Below, one piece after another: positions 16,666 through 24,562 of a DNA stretch of 40,876 nt. Origin of the DNA: Lachnospiraceae bacterium (GTDB lineage: Bacteria; Bacillota; Clostridia; Lachnospirales; Lachnospiraceae); NCBI GenBank assembly GCA_017480445.1, contig JAFVAO010000055.1, positions 1 through 40,876 of the forward strand. Reading direction: 5' to 3'. The notes under the pieces were generated by a model. The model ran no database searches, was not told the origin of the DNA, and worked only from the letters and a program-made list of their open reading frames with translations. Within the stretch, counting starts at the first letter, position 1; the number at the start of each line of letters is the position of its first letter. The position numbers were made by a program, and so were the translations under genes.

Positions 16666-17721
16666 TCACCATCCGATCTGGTTCGTCGTCACCGCCGCGA
16701 TGGCAATCGCAACCAAAAATAACAGCATGACCGTGCCGGTCAACTGGAAGAACAAAAAGACACCGGTGCCCACTCTGTTGGTGCAGGCCGTGATCCGCTT
16801 ATCGCTCACAATGCCCATAAACGCGGCGGCTGCCTTGAGCAGCACCGTCATACACAGCATGCGCAGCAAAGGCGCCGCACACAGAAACAGCAACAATAAC
16901 AGCAGCCCAAGCCCAATGCTGTTTTTCACGATCACCGCCGATCCCACTGCCAGCTCGATGACACTTTCCGCAGCGCTGCCAATGCCGGGAATGATTCGCA
17001 CCGCCTTCTGCACGGCGGTATTTTGAAACGAATCTACCAGCGGCGTAAGCAGTGACTGGAACAGGCTCAGTCCCGTCACGGCCCAGAGCGCGGCCTTCAT
17101 CAAAAACCGCATCCACTTCTCCAGCAATTCAATCATGAGCGAAAGCTTTTCTTCGGTCCAGACACCGTTGATGATTACCAGTATCCCGTAACTGTACACA
17201 AACGGCACCGCTGTCCGCAGAAGCACTTCCTCCACCACATAGAGCAGCAAAATCATCATTTGGTAATCTGCCCCCGCCGTTGCGCCTCCCGTCGAGACAC
17301 CGATCGCCAGCAGATAGGTCGGCACCATCAGCCGCACGAACAGCACCACATTGTTCATCGCTTCCACCGCTGCCTCCGCCATCTGGCCAAACGCCTTGAG
17401 CAGCAGTGCACTCAACAGCAGATAGACCATATAGAAGCATAGATCGGCCACCTGATGCCTGTCGAACACCTCCACAAAATGGCTCATGAGCGCCGAAACC
17501 ACGCCCAGGACCAAGAGCCACACAAACAGCTGCTTAAAGCCCAGCACTGTCTGTGCCATATCCGCAATACTCAACTCCAGAAACTCCGCCAGCACATCGA
17601 TCACATTCCCCTTTACCAGCTTGTCAAGCAGCGCTGTAAAAGAGATCTGATGCGTCGGGAACAGCTGCGTCAGTCCCTCCTGCAGCTGCTCCAATCCGTA
17701 GTCCGCCCATAGTCCCTCCAC
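16666..17721 (-). CDS. spoIIIAE: Stage III sporulation protein AE
   Basis: Polytopic membrane protein of the SpoIIIA complex, thought to be the permease-like core. 351 residues with about eight hydrophobic helices, including FKQLFVWLLVLGVVSALMSH and LGLLLLLLFLCAAPLLRMLC, and the conserved TGGATAGADYQMM and IIPGIGSAAESVIELAVGSA segments. The GTG start at 17721 follows AGGAGG by eight bases. Bacillus SpoIIIAE is longer and has a signal peptide; none is seen here before the first soluble stretch. Lies 13 bp after spoIIIAD. Confidence 0.93.
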   Translation of the reverse strand: MEGLWADYGLEQLQEGLTQLFPTHQISFTALLDKLVKGNVIDVLAEFLELSIADMAQTVLGFKQLFVWLLVLGVVSALMSHFVEVFDRHQVADLCFYMVYLLLSALLLKAFGQMAEAAVEAMNNVVLFVRLMVPTYLLAIGVSTGGATAGADYQMMILLLYVVEEVLLRTAVPFVYSYGILVIINGVWTEEKLSLMIELLEKWMRFLMKAALWAVTGLSLFQSLLTPLVDSFQNTAVQKAVRIIPGIGSAAESVIELAVGSAVIVKNSIGLGLLLLLLFLCAAPLLRMLCMTVLLKAAAAFMGIVSDKRITACTNRVGTGVFLFFQLTGTVMLLFLVAIAIAAVTTNQIGW

Positions 17722-17734
17722 CGCTCTCCCCTCC

Positions 17735-18121
17735 TCATGACAACCTGCTGATCTGCTCGATCACGGCAAACAGCACCGGCAGCCCGGCAAACAGCACCGA
17801 GAGCTTTCCCAGAATCTCAATCTGGTCAGAGACCGCCCCAAATCCCGCATCTTTACAGATGGCGGCGCTGAATTCGCAGATATGTGTAATCCCGACCACC
17901 TTGACCAACACCATAAGGTATACGCCCGACTGTCCCAGATATGTCCGCAGCATGTCGAACTGCCCCAACAACGTCTGTAGCTGCGTCAGGGTAAAGCCGA
18001 AGATCAACACACTGATCCCCAACCCGATCAGCACACTATACTCAGGCTTTTGTGTCTTAAATTGCAGTGCAAAGAGGACTCCCGTCAACCCCAATGCACT
18101 TATTTTCAGGATCTCTGTCAC
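17735..18121 (-). CDS. spoIIIAD: Stage III sporulation protein AD
   Basis: Small integral membrane subunit of the SpoIIIA complex, homologous to SpoIIIAC. 128 residues with four hydrophobic helices; ISALGLTGVLFALQFKTQKPEYSVLIGLG, here shown in two pieces in the protein start, is the family's N-terminal signature and GVYLMVLVKVVGITHICEF marks the third helix. The start is GTG 18121, six bases after AAGGAGG; the open frame extends upstream to 18274 but that part is GC-rich and not hydrophobic. Matches the Bacillus length. Confidence 0.92.
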   Translation of the reverse strand: MTEILKISALGLTGVLFALQFKTQKPEYSVLIGLGISVLIFGFTLTQLQTLLGQFDMLRTYLGQSGVYLMVLVKVVGITHICEFSAAICKDAGFGAVSDQIEILGKLSVLFAGLPVLFAVIEQISRLS

Positions 18122-18197
18122 CTCACCCCTCCTTGTCCGGCACCCATCAGGGCGCCTGCCCCGCCAGGGTACCTGCGCCCTCAGCCCGCCTCTGCCC

Positions 18198-18392
18198 TCA
18201 GAACACGAACAGCGATTGGATCGTCTGGAACAATTCATAGATATAGGGCACGACCCAGGACAATACCAGCACAAGCCCCGCGAGACTGATCAGGAAAGCA
18301 TGTTCCTCTCTGCCGCTATGTTTCAAAACCTGTCCGAGTATTGTGACCAGAATACCAACCGCGGCAATTTTAAAGATCAGACTAACACCCAT
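18198..18392 (-). CDS. spoIIIAC: Stage III sporulation protein AC
   Basis: Very small membrane protein (64 residues) with two helices, LIFKIAAVGILVTILGQVL and FLISLAGLVLVLSWVVPYIY, separated by the charged HSGREEH turn. ATG 18392 has GGAGAG nine bases upstream; ATG 18407 is an alternative. Both SpoIIIAC and SpoIIIAD are needed for SpoIIIA channel function in Bacillus. A 76-bp GC-rich gap precedes spoIIIAD. Confidence 0.9.
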   Translation of the reverse strand: MGVSLIFKIAAVGILVTILGQVLKHSGREEHAFLISLAGLVLVLSWVVPYIYELFQTIQSLFVF

Positions 18393-18421
18393 TCTCACAC
18401 TCTCCATCCATCACAAAATGC

Positions 18422-18937
18422 CTATATCAATAGGATGACCACCAGCAAGCCGCTCATCATGCCAAGCCCCACGGCCATTCGGCATTTTTCACGCAATTCC
18501 CCTTCCTCTGCGCGGATACACAGCGCAAGCTGCGTCATCCCCCGCTCCAGGGATTTGATCTGCATGTCACTATCCTGAAATCCCTGCTCCGTGAAAAGCT
18601 CGAAAAAAATTGCCTTTTCCGCAGCCTGCAGCGGCACTTGGTCCAGGCACGTCCTCATCCGCTCGCCAAAAATCTGCGCAAAGGTCTGTGCTGCCCCCGT
18701 TCCATAGTCGATACAGACCGCGCGCAGACTGCTCCGATACGGCTCCTCCATATGGGCTGCGACATTGCCGCAGCACTCCGGCAGTGTAGATCTCCCATAC
18801 CGGATCTCGCCGAGCAAAAGCTCCAGGATCTTATGCAGATTGCGTAGTCCTCTGATCCTGCCGATAAAACGGTTCCGATACCATATACCCAGTCCCAGAC
18901 ACCCTGAGCAGATCATCATCGCCCCCAATACACGCAT
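18422..18937 (-). CDS. spoIIIAB: Stage III sporulation protein AB
   Basis: SpoIIIA component distantly related to GspF/type II secretion inner-membrane proteins. 171 residues, the Bacillus length. N-terminal hydrophobic segment GAMMICSGCLGLGIWY, the conserved LLGEIRYGRSTLPE helix, SLERGMTQLALCIRAEEGELREKCRM and a C-terminal membrane helix. ATG 18937 sits six bases after GGGGAGG. The first 107 bp overlap the end of spoIIIAA in another frame, an unusually long overlap. Confidence 0.92.
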   Translation of the reverse strand: MRVLGAMMICSGCLGLGIWYRNRFIGRIRGLRNLHKILELLLGEIRYGRSTLPECCGNVAAHMEEPYRSSLRAVCIDYGTGAAQTFAQIFGERMRTCLDQVPLQAAEKAIFFELFTEQGFQDSDMQIKSLERGMTQLALCIRAEEGELREKCRMAVGLGMMSGLLVVILLI

Positions 18938-19907
18938 ACGCTTCCTCCCCCTGCATAACTGCCTGTGTCTGCCTTTGCCCGATATCATACCTGCGCTGAT
19001 ACAACGCCTTCAGACAGGGCTGTCCCTCTTTTCGCGCCAACACCACAATCAGGTCAAAACACCCCAGTCCCGCCGATCCGCCGAATCGTTCCGCCACGGA
19101 CGAAAGCCCCTCTCCGTGGGCGGTGGCAATCACTTTACAGCCGCACACCGACGCCTCGAAGACCGCCCGCAGATCCGCCGGCGAACCGATCTCATCCACA
19201 GCCAGCACCTGCGGAGACATGGAGCGCAGCAGCATCATCATGCCCGCCGCCTTGGGACAGCCGTCCAGCACATCCGTCCTGCAACCGAGATCATTTTGCG
19301 GATTCCCCAGATAGGAACCCGCCAGCTCCGAACGCTCGTCCACAACCCCCACCTGCATCCCGGCACCCCATGCGTTGCCGTTGGATATATTGCGTACAAG
19401 CTCTCGCAGAAGCGTTGTCTTCCCCACGCCGGGCGGGGAGACCAGCAACACGTTTTGCAGCATCCCATGCCGGTACAAACAGGGCAGCACCCCATCTGCC
19501 GCCGCGGGTACCTGATGCGCAATGCGGATATTGATGGAGCTGACATGCTTGATCGTGCGGACACTGCCGTTTTCCTCCGTCACAACCTGCCCCGCGATGC
19601 CGACTCTGTGCCCGCCCGGCACCGTGAAAAAACCCTGCCGGAACGATTCCGCAAAGGCATACGGAGAATCATGGCATAAATGCATCACAAACTGATCCAA
19701 TGTCTGTTGGCCGACCCGATACGCATCTCTAAGCGATCCGGTCAGTCGTCCCTGCTCGTCCAGATAATATTCTCCGCTGCCCCGCAGCACGAGCAGCGGC
19801 TGCCCGACGCGCATGCGAATCTCCCGCAGATCCTCCGCCTCCGCCAATGCCCTGTCCCATTGGATCGAGCCACATTGGGCGAACAACGCCTTCAAATTCT
19901 CCCGCAT
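18831..19907 (-). CDS. spoIIIAA: Stage III sporulation protein AA (ATPase)
   Basis: Secretion-type ATPase of the SpoIIIA complex in the mother cell. 358 residues. Walker A SPPGVGKTT (157-165), Walker B VLAVDEIG (234-241) and the VPGGHRVGIAGQ segment (96-107) are typical, as are ISNGNAWGAGMQVGVVDERSE and the ATAHG motif (261-265). The family is usually near 300 residues; here the last 35 or so (from about 324) extend into spoIIIAB and look unrelated to the domain. ATG 19907 follows GGGAAGG. First gene of the operon. Confidence 0.94.
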   Translation of the reverse strand: MRENLKALFAQCGSIQWDRALAEAEDLREIRMRVGQPLLVLRGSGEYYLDEQGRLTGSLRDAYRVGQQTLDQFVMHLCHDSPYAFAESFRQGFFTVPGGHRVGIAGQVVTEENGSVRTIKHVSSINIRIAHQVPAAADGVLPCLYRHGMLQNVLLVSPPGVGKTTLLRELVRNISNGNAWGAGMQVGVVDERSELAGSYLGNPQNDLGCRTDVLDGCPKAAGMMMLLRSMSPQVLAVDEIGSPADLRAVFEASVCGCKVIATAHGEGLSSVAERFGGSAGLGCFDLIVVLARKEGQPCLKALYQRRYDIGQRQTQAVMQGEEAYACIGGDDDLLRVSGTGYMVSEPFYRQDQRTTQSA

Positions 19908-19929
19908 AACCTTCCCCCCATCCTCTTTT

Positions 19930-19959
19930 CATGTATATGAGATGTCCGCCAACTTATAC
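19930..19959 (-). promoter_or_regulatory. Weak candidate sigma-E promoter of spoIIIA
   Basis: Minus strand GTATAAG (19959-19953), 15-base spacer, TATACATG (19937-19930), which keeps the ATACA core of the sigma-E -10. The -35 matches only in part (KMATATT). Start would be about 17 bases before the spoIIIAA ATG. Bacillus spoIIIA is sigma-E dependent, which is the main support. Confidence 0.3.
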
Positions 19960-19987
19960 CTAAATTGTCCCAAAATCAGATTAGTAT

Positions 19988-20016
19988 TTGCGCGAAACGT
20001 ATCTATATGGTATACT
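19988..20016 (+). promoter_or_regulatory. Sigma-A promoter of the DtxR-family regulator
   Basis: TTGCGC (19988-19993), 17-base spacer, TATACT (20011-20016). The -10 is embedded in an AT-rich imperfect dyad (GGTATACTGATA, with GATA...TATC just downstream), a place where the encoded regulator could bind its own promoter. That last point is inference. Confidence 0.6.
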
Positions 20017-20064
20017 GATAACAATGTATCAAATAGGATCAATAACCAATAAGAGAGGCATATT

Positions 20065-20430
20065 ATGAAGACAAATGAATCGGCTGAAAACTATCTGGAA
20101 ACCATATTGATCTTGAGCAGACGCAATCCTGTTGTGCGCTCTGTGGATATCGCAACGGAGATGGGCTTCAAAAAGTCCAGCGTCAGTGTTGCCATGAAAA
20201 ATCTTCGGGAAAACGGGCAGATCACCACGACCAAGGAAGGTTTTATCTATCTCACGGATTCCGGTCGGGAAATTGCGGAAATGATTTATGAACGCCACCA
20301 GATCCTGTCCTCCTGGCTGATCAGTATGGGCGTAGACGAAAAAATTGCGACAGAGGATGCCTGTCTGATAGAACACGATATCAGCAAGGAAAGCTTTGAG
20401 GCGATCAAGAGACACATTGGTGTCTCCTGA
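20065..20430 (+). CDS. DtxR/MntR-family metal-dependent regulator, short form
   Basis: Likely metal-sensing repressor. 121 residues: winged helix-turn-helix (about 6-62, with VRSVDIATEMGFKKSSVSVAMKNL) and a helical dimerisation/metal domain (ERHQILSSWL ... CLIEHDIS), without the SH3-like third domain. Against MntR, the first metal ligand (Asp8) aligns with Asn in AENYLE, Glu11 is kept, and the CxxEH order resembles the Cys102/Glu105/His106 site of DtxR more than MntR's ExxEH. This favours iron-type sensing, but that is inference. ATG 20065 follows GAGAGG by seven bases. No metal transporter is adjacent; it stands alone, divergent from spoIIIA, with its own promoter and a short terminator. Confidence 0.88.
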   Translation: MKTNESAENYLETILILSRRNPVVRSVDIATEMGFKKSSVSVAMKNLRENGQITTTKEGFIYLTDSGREIAEMIYERHQILSSWLISMGVDEKIATEDACLIEHDISKESFEAIKRHIGVS

Positions 20431-20449
20431 CCGCCTCGCGGTTTCTTTT
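20430..20449 (+). terminator. Short intrinsic terminator after the DtxR-family gene
   Basis: ACCGC-CTC-GCGGT stem-loop (20430-20442) followed by TTCTTTT. It starts on the last base of the stop codon. The stem is only five pairs, so efficiency is uncertain. Confidence 0.55.
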
Positions 20450-20497
20450 GCTCTATACGTTCTTTGATTGCACAGTTCTATTTCTCACTACAAGATC

Positions 20498-20800
20498 TTA
20501 TTTCTTTTTTGCCTTCTTAGCGGGCTTGGTGTTTACCTTCTCCTTCAGTGCCTTTCCAGCCTTAAATGCCGGAACCGTAGCAGCTGCGATCTTCACAGTC
20601 TCTCCGGTCTGCGGGTTGCGTCCGGAACGTGCCTTTCTCTCGCTTGTCTGGAACGTACCAAATCCGGTCAGCTGTACCTTCTCTTTCTTCTGAAGATCGT
20701 CACCGATTACCTCGAAAACTGCCTCTACTGCTGCTGCCGCATCCTTTTTGGTGATCTCAGCCTTCTCCGCTACTGCCGCTACAAGTTCTGTCTTGTTCAT
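20498..20800 (-). CDS. hup: HU-family DNA-binding protein with Lys-rich tail
   Basis: Histone-like protein that bends and compacts DNA. 100 residues: the HU fold (1-90) with VQLTGFGTF (42-50), the DNA-binding arm tip RNPQTGE (61-67) and the [14 protein letters not shown] end. A further ten residues, [10 protein letters not shown], form a basic tail not found in the standard 90-residue HU and reminiscent of actinobacterial or H1-like tails. ATG 20800 has AAAGGAG upstream. Single gene with its own promoter. Confidence 0.95.
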   Translation of the reverse strand: MNKTELVAAVAEKAEITKKDAAAAVEAVFEVIGDDLQKKEKVQLTGFGTFQTSERKARSGRNPQTGETVKIAAATVPAFKAGKALKEKVNTKPAKKAKKK

Positions 20801-20837
20801 GATAAAACTCCTTTCTCATACAATGTAAATATTGTTT

Positions 20838-20866
20838 ATTATATGCCCTCTATGACTAGAATGACA
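20838..20866 (-). promoter_or_regulatory. Probable promoter of the HU gene
   Basis: Perfect TATAAT -10 (20843-20838) in a very AT-rich 127-bp gap; the -35 at 17 bases, TGTCAT (20866-20861), is a poor match. TSS near 20831, about 31 bases before the start codon. The surrounding AT-rich DNA may act as an UP element. Confidence 0.5.
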
Positions 20867-20927
20867 TATAACCTATATAAGTATACTATATCATATCAAA
20901 AAAAGCAAGCCACAGCCATCCGCTTTT

Positions 20928-22469
20928 TTAGTGAAATCCCTCCGTAATTCCGTTACCCATGTTGGGATGCCCTGCGGACCACACGCAATCCACCAAAAAC
21001 AGGGCAATACAAACCATGCAGAGCAGTCTGCGCGCCCTGCCGGAAAGCTTGTGGAACAGATTATCCACGATCGGCGCGACAAAATATGTCATAGAGACAC
21101 CCGCAACACCGAACAGAAGCAGTCCCTCCAGACATATCCGCCCATGGACATTCAGGAAATAGCCGGTGTAATCCCACCATCTCTTGTGCAGGATCAGCTC
21201 CAACAGCCAGGATGTACCGTATTCAATCCCACCGCAGACAAGAATCGATCCCGCAAACAGCATGACCGGTTTCTTCCGCAGGAAACGCAGGCCATAGATC
21301 ACAATCCAGCCGCCCACGCCATAGATCGGCAGCCACGGCCCCGTCAAAATCCCCCGGTTGATGAAGGATCCGTCATTGATCAAATAGAAAAACACTTCCC
21401 ACGCCCAGCCGATAAAGGAAAAGAAAAAGAACAGCAGCACCGGCGTATTCCCGCCATAATCGCGCTCGCAATCTGTTGTCAGCCATTGCCTGTGCCGCAG
21501 ATACGGCGTCGGGCAATGTTCATCCGGATACACAGAGGCCTTCGCTCCCACCGCCAGATATACATCGTACAGCAGCTTACTTCCGGTCATCGCCGGCAGC
21601 TTGGCCTCGCGCAGCCCCATATAGAATTCACTGTAGATACATTCGCGGTACGCATCCAGGAAGAAAAAGGAAATCAGATGAAAACACGCATTGTCCAGCA
21701 ACGTGACCGGCAGCATGATCAAATCCAGCAAAAACGCCGTCTTTTTATCTTTCTGCATCAGCTGACTGGACAGCGCAAACGCCTCTTTTGTCGTGACGGT
21801 CGGATTCTCCGCCAGCACATAGGGCACCATCAGATACTCGTAGTACTTGATGACACCGCCGATGATCGTCAGGTTCCAGAGCGTCTGCCGGATAGAGCGC
21901 AACAACATAATCCTGGCCACATTGCCGATGTTGCCCGTCCGGTAGACGAACAATATCCGATCCGCCCTGGTGTACGGATACAGCCGTCTCTCCAAAAAAT
22001 AGCGGCACCGCCCCACCAGCAGCAAATTTTTCCAGAAAATCCAGCCCGCCGCCGACAGGAGCACCATGCCGAAGATCACCACCGACTGCCGGATCCTCCC
22101 CTGAAACAGAATTTTGTTGACGCCGTTTAAAACGCCAAAGCCAAGGGAACCCGAATCCGTCACCTCGTTGACAATCACCGCCAGATACCCCATCGTGTAC
22201 TTTTCCGCCGTGGTATCGGCCTCAGGAGCTTTCAGCTTCCAGAGCCTCTGCCCGATGATGAACTCCTCCAGAATCTCAAAGTTGGTCTTTTTATCCTCCG
22301 TCTGCGCGTGGACTGCCGAACCGGCAACCTCCTCCGCCATCCAGTCGGACGTGTAGTGATATCCGTCTTTTACCAGAAATCCCACGATAAAAGCAATCAT
22401 GATATTCAGAAAATAACGTGACCGAAGATCCTTCCACGCCGCCCGGAAGAGTGTTCTGTCTATCTTCAT
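20928..22469 (-). CDS. DUF975-CmpB (PF06541) fusion membrane protein
   Basis: Polytopic membrane protein of unknown function, about 513 residues. The N-terminal part (about 5-285) matches the DUF975 pattern: RAAWKDLRSRYFLNIMIAFIVG at the start and, later, EAFALSSQLMQKDKKTAFLLD with a following long helix and the DAYRECIYSEFYMGL end. A soluble link (about 290-340) leads to a second membrane domain (about 345-500) with FFSFIGWAWEVFFYLI, SFINRGILTGPWLPIYGVGG and ICLEGLLLFGVAG, the signature of the putative ABC-permease family PF06541. These are usually separate proteins. Start uncertain: ATG 22469 fits DUF975 N-termini; ATG 22481 lies right on a GAGGGG. It follows the EamA gene by 11-23 bp and is probably in the T-box operon. 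No ABC ATPase nearby. Confidence 0.8.
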   Translation of the reverse strand: MKIDRTLFRAAWKDLRSRYFLNIMIAFIVGFLVKDGYHYTSDWMAEEVAGSAVHAQTEDKKTNFEILEEFIIGQRLWKLKAPEADTTAEKYTMGYLAVIVNEVTDSGSLGFGVLNGVNKILFQGRIRQSVVIFGMVLLSAAGWIFWKNLLLVGRCRYFLERRLYPYTRADRILFVYRTGNIGNVARIMLLRSIRQTLWNLTIIGGVIKYYEYLMVPYVLAENPTVTTKEAFALSSQLMQKDKKTAFLLDLIMLPVTLLDNACFHLISFFFLDAYRECIYSEFYMGLREAKLPAMTGSKLLYDVYLAVGAKASVYPDEHCPTPYLRHRQWLTTDCERDYGGNTPVLLFFFFSFIGWAWEVFFYLINDGSFINRGILTGPWLPIYGVGGWIVIYGLRFLRKKPVMLFAGSILVCGGIEYGTSWLLELILHKRWWDYTGYFLNVHGRICLEGLLLFGVAGVSMTYFVAPIVDNLFHKLSGRARRLLCMVCIALFLVDCVWSAGHPNMGNGITEGFH

Positions 22470-22492
22470 AGATCCGATCATCCCCTCATAGG

Positions 22493-23374
22493 TTATTGCT
22501 CATTCTCCATTGTATGCCGCTTCAGGGTGTAATACCACCGCACAAGAGCTGTCCCTATAATGATAACATAACCGACGACGCTGAGCAACTGCGGGGTCTC
22601 CTGCAAAAACACCATACCCAGGATCGCCGCAAAGATCACCTGCGTGTAGTCAAACACCGAAATTTCCCTTGCGGGGGCGAATTTATAGGCAGACGTGATG
22701 CCAAACTGCCCCAGAGAGGCCGCCACACCGGCCAAGATCAGACAAATCCACTGTCTGGCACTCATGGGATGATATTGAAAGATCAGAAAAGGTGCCGTGA
22801 CCAGACAGGAGAACACCGAAAAACACAGCACGATGATCGGTGTGCGCTCCCCCTTTCCGCCCAGCTTGCGCACGAACACATACGCGGTTCCCGCGCCGAA
22901 GCCGCCGTAGAGCCCGATGAGCGCCGGTACCACCGAGATATCGCCGCCCGGCCGGATGATAAACAGCGCGCCGATAAACGCTATGATCGTCGCTGTGATA
23001 TCCAGTGCGGACGGCATCTCCTTTAAGATAAAAACAGACAGCAGAATCGCAAAAAACGGGGAGAGCTTATTCAACATATTGGCATCGGCAATGCCCAGCC
23101 TGTCTATGGCATAAAAATTACAGATCAATCCGCTGGTGCCGAATATGCAGCGAAATGCGATGTCCGGCCAGCTCTCCTTTTTGACATGGAATTTCTCCTC
23201 GCTGTTAAGCAGCAGGACAATCGTCACCAGCGCGGCAAAGGCATTTCTGAAAAATGCCTTTTGCATCGTCGGCACATCTCCGGATATCCGCACAAAAAAA
23301 GTCATCAGCGAAAAACCCAGGGCCGCAGCCAGTATGCACAATATTCCCTTTACATGTGAATTGTTCAGCTTCAT
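22493..23374 (-). CDS. EamA/DMT-family transporter
   Basis: Drug/metabolite transporter superfamily permease, 293 residues, about ten membrane helices in two EamA repeats (about 7-140 and 155-288). Typical segments: RNAFAALVTIVLLL, LNKLSPFFAILLSVFILKE and the matching second-half TQVIFAAILGMVFLQETP. Substrate cannot be read from the sequence. ATG 23374 has GGGAG upstream; an ATG at 23422 overlaps the trpD stop (ATGA). Its place directly behind T-box-controlled trpD suggests transport of tryptophan or an aromatic intermediate, which is inference. Confidence 0.88.
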   Translation of the reverse strand: MKLNNSHVKGILCILAAALGFSLMTFFVRISGDVPTMQKAFFRNAFAALVTIVLLLNSEEKFHVKKESWPDIAFRCIFGTSGLICNFYAIDRLGIADANMLNKLSPFFAILLSVFILKEMPSALDITATIIAFIGALFIIRPGGDISVVPALIGLYGGFGAGTAYVFVRKLGGKGERTPIIVLCFSVFSCLVTAPFLIFQYHPMSARQWICLILAGVAASLGQFGITSAYKFAPAREISVFDYTQVIFAAILGMVFLQETPQLLSVVGYVIIIGTALVRWYYTLKRHTMENEQ

Positions 23375-23418
23375 ATTCCGCTCCCTGCCGCCGGTCTTGC
23401 CGCCTTTGGTCCGCCGAC

Positions 23419-24441
23419 TCATTCAGGCCGGTTGCTCACCTCAATCACCTTCTGCAGTGTCTGATACGCCTTGCCGCTGTCAATGATCTCTGCGGCCAGT
23501 GCGATACCACTCGCCATGCTGTCCGCCTTGCCGCCGATATACAGGGAAGCGCCCGCATTCATGAGTACCGCATCCCGCTTCGGCCCCTTCTCGCCCTGCA
23601 GGATCGCTCTTGTGATCTCCGCATTTTCCTGCGGCGTGCCGCCCTTCAGATCTGCCTTGCTGCAGCGAGTCAGCCCGAAGTCCTCCGGCTTGATCACGCT
23701 CCGGCGATACCAGCCGTCCTTGATTTCACAGATTGTTGTCGGTGCAGAGAGAGAAATCTCATCCAGCTTATCCTGCCCATACACCACCATGCCGCGCTTG
23801 ATGCCCAGGCTGATCAGCACCTGCGTCAGCTGCATCACCAGATATTCATCGTATACGCCCAGCAACTGCATACTGGGATGTCCCGGGTTGGTCAGCGGTC
23901 CCAAAATATTGAATACCGTCCGGAACCCAAGCTCCTTGCGGATGGCTCCCACATACTTCATAGATGTATGATACTTCTGCGCAAAAAAGAAGCACATGCC
24001 CGCCTCCTGCAGCAGTTCTACACATCTCTCCGGGCTCTGCTGGATATTCACGCCCAGCGCCTCCAGACAGTCTGCGGTTCCGCACAGGGAAGACGCCGCG
24101 CGATTGCCGTGCTTTGCCACCTTCATACCGCCTGCCGCAGCCACCAGTGCGGAGGTTGTGGAGATATTAAAGCTCCCCGCAGTGTCTCCGCCGGTTCCGA
24201 CGATTTCAAACACATCCATGCCCGTATTCACCTGCACTGCGTGTTCACGCATCGCCGCAGCACAGCCGGCGATCTCCTCCGTGGTCTCCGCACGCGCACT
24301 TTTCGTTGAAAGCGCAGAAAGAAATGCCGCATTCTGCGTCGGCGTCGTCTCACTGCTCATGATCTCATTCATCACGGTGTAGGCCTCGTCATAGGTGAGG
24401 TCCTCTTTGTTGACGATTTTCACAATTGCTTCTTTGATCAT
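23419..24441 (-). CDS. trpD: Anthranilate phosphoribosyltransferase
   Basis: Transfers phosphoribosyl from PRPP to anthranilate, second step of tryptophan synthesis. 340 residues, usual length. PRPP and anthranilate motifs are complete: [20 protein letters not shown] (79-98), [11 protein letters not shown] (108-118) and [12 protein letters not shown] 24441 has AAAGGAGG upstream; the frame continues upstream to 24582 but that part lies in the T-box terminator region and is not translated. No other trp biosynthesis gene is in the window. Controlled by the T-box leader. Confidence 0.95.
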   Translation of the reverse strand: MIKEAIVKIVNKEDLTYDEAYTVMNEIMSSETTPTQNAAFLSALSTKSARAETTEEIAGCAAAMREHAVQVNTGMDVFEIVGTGGDTAGSFNISTTSALVAAAGGMKVAKHGNRAASSLCGTADCLEALGVNIQQSPERCVELLQEAGMCFFFAQKYHTSMKYVGAIRKELGFRTVFNILGPLTNPGHPSMQLLGVYDEYLVMQLTQVLISLGIKRGMVVYGQDKLDEISLSAPTTICEIKDGWYRRSVIKPEDFGLTRCSKADLKGGTPQENAEITRAILQGEKGPKRDAVLMNAGASLYIGGKADSMASGIALAAEIIDSGKAYQTLQKVIEVSNRPE

Positions 24442-24524
24442 TTTTCTTCCTCCTTTTCCTTGTGCCAGTACATTACAATGATCATTTCCGCCGCAGGAAC
24501 CTGCCGGTCTATATAGTATCCGGC

Positions 24525-24562
24525 AAAAAAAAGTCCTCGACAGAATAAGTTCTGTCAAGGAC
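24525..24562 (-). terminator. T-box terminator hairpin before trpD
   Basis: Thirteen-base-pair stem (arms 24562-24550 and 24545-24533, one G-U pair, loop CTTA) followed by eight U (24532-24525). The T-box sequence overlaps nearby and would form the competing antiterminator when uncharged tRNA binds. The 83 bases from here to trpD hold a small GC hairpin and the trpD ribosome binding site. Confidence 0.92.

Noticed and set aside
20431-20497. Hairpin downstream of the HU gene read as its terminator
   Set aside because: On the minus strand the GC stem at 20430-20442 is not followed by a T-run, so only the plus-strand use is supported.
20838-20927. AT-rich repeats upstream of HU as a replication origin or iteron array
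   Set aside because: No DnaA-box or regular iteron pattern; it looks like a promoter region.
20931-22130. 399-codon open frame on the plus strand
   Set aside because: Antisense shadow of the DUF975-CmpB gene; Arg/Gln/His-rich, no motif.
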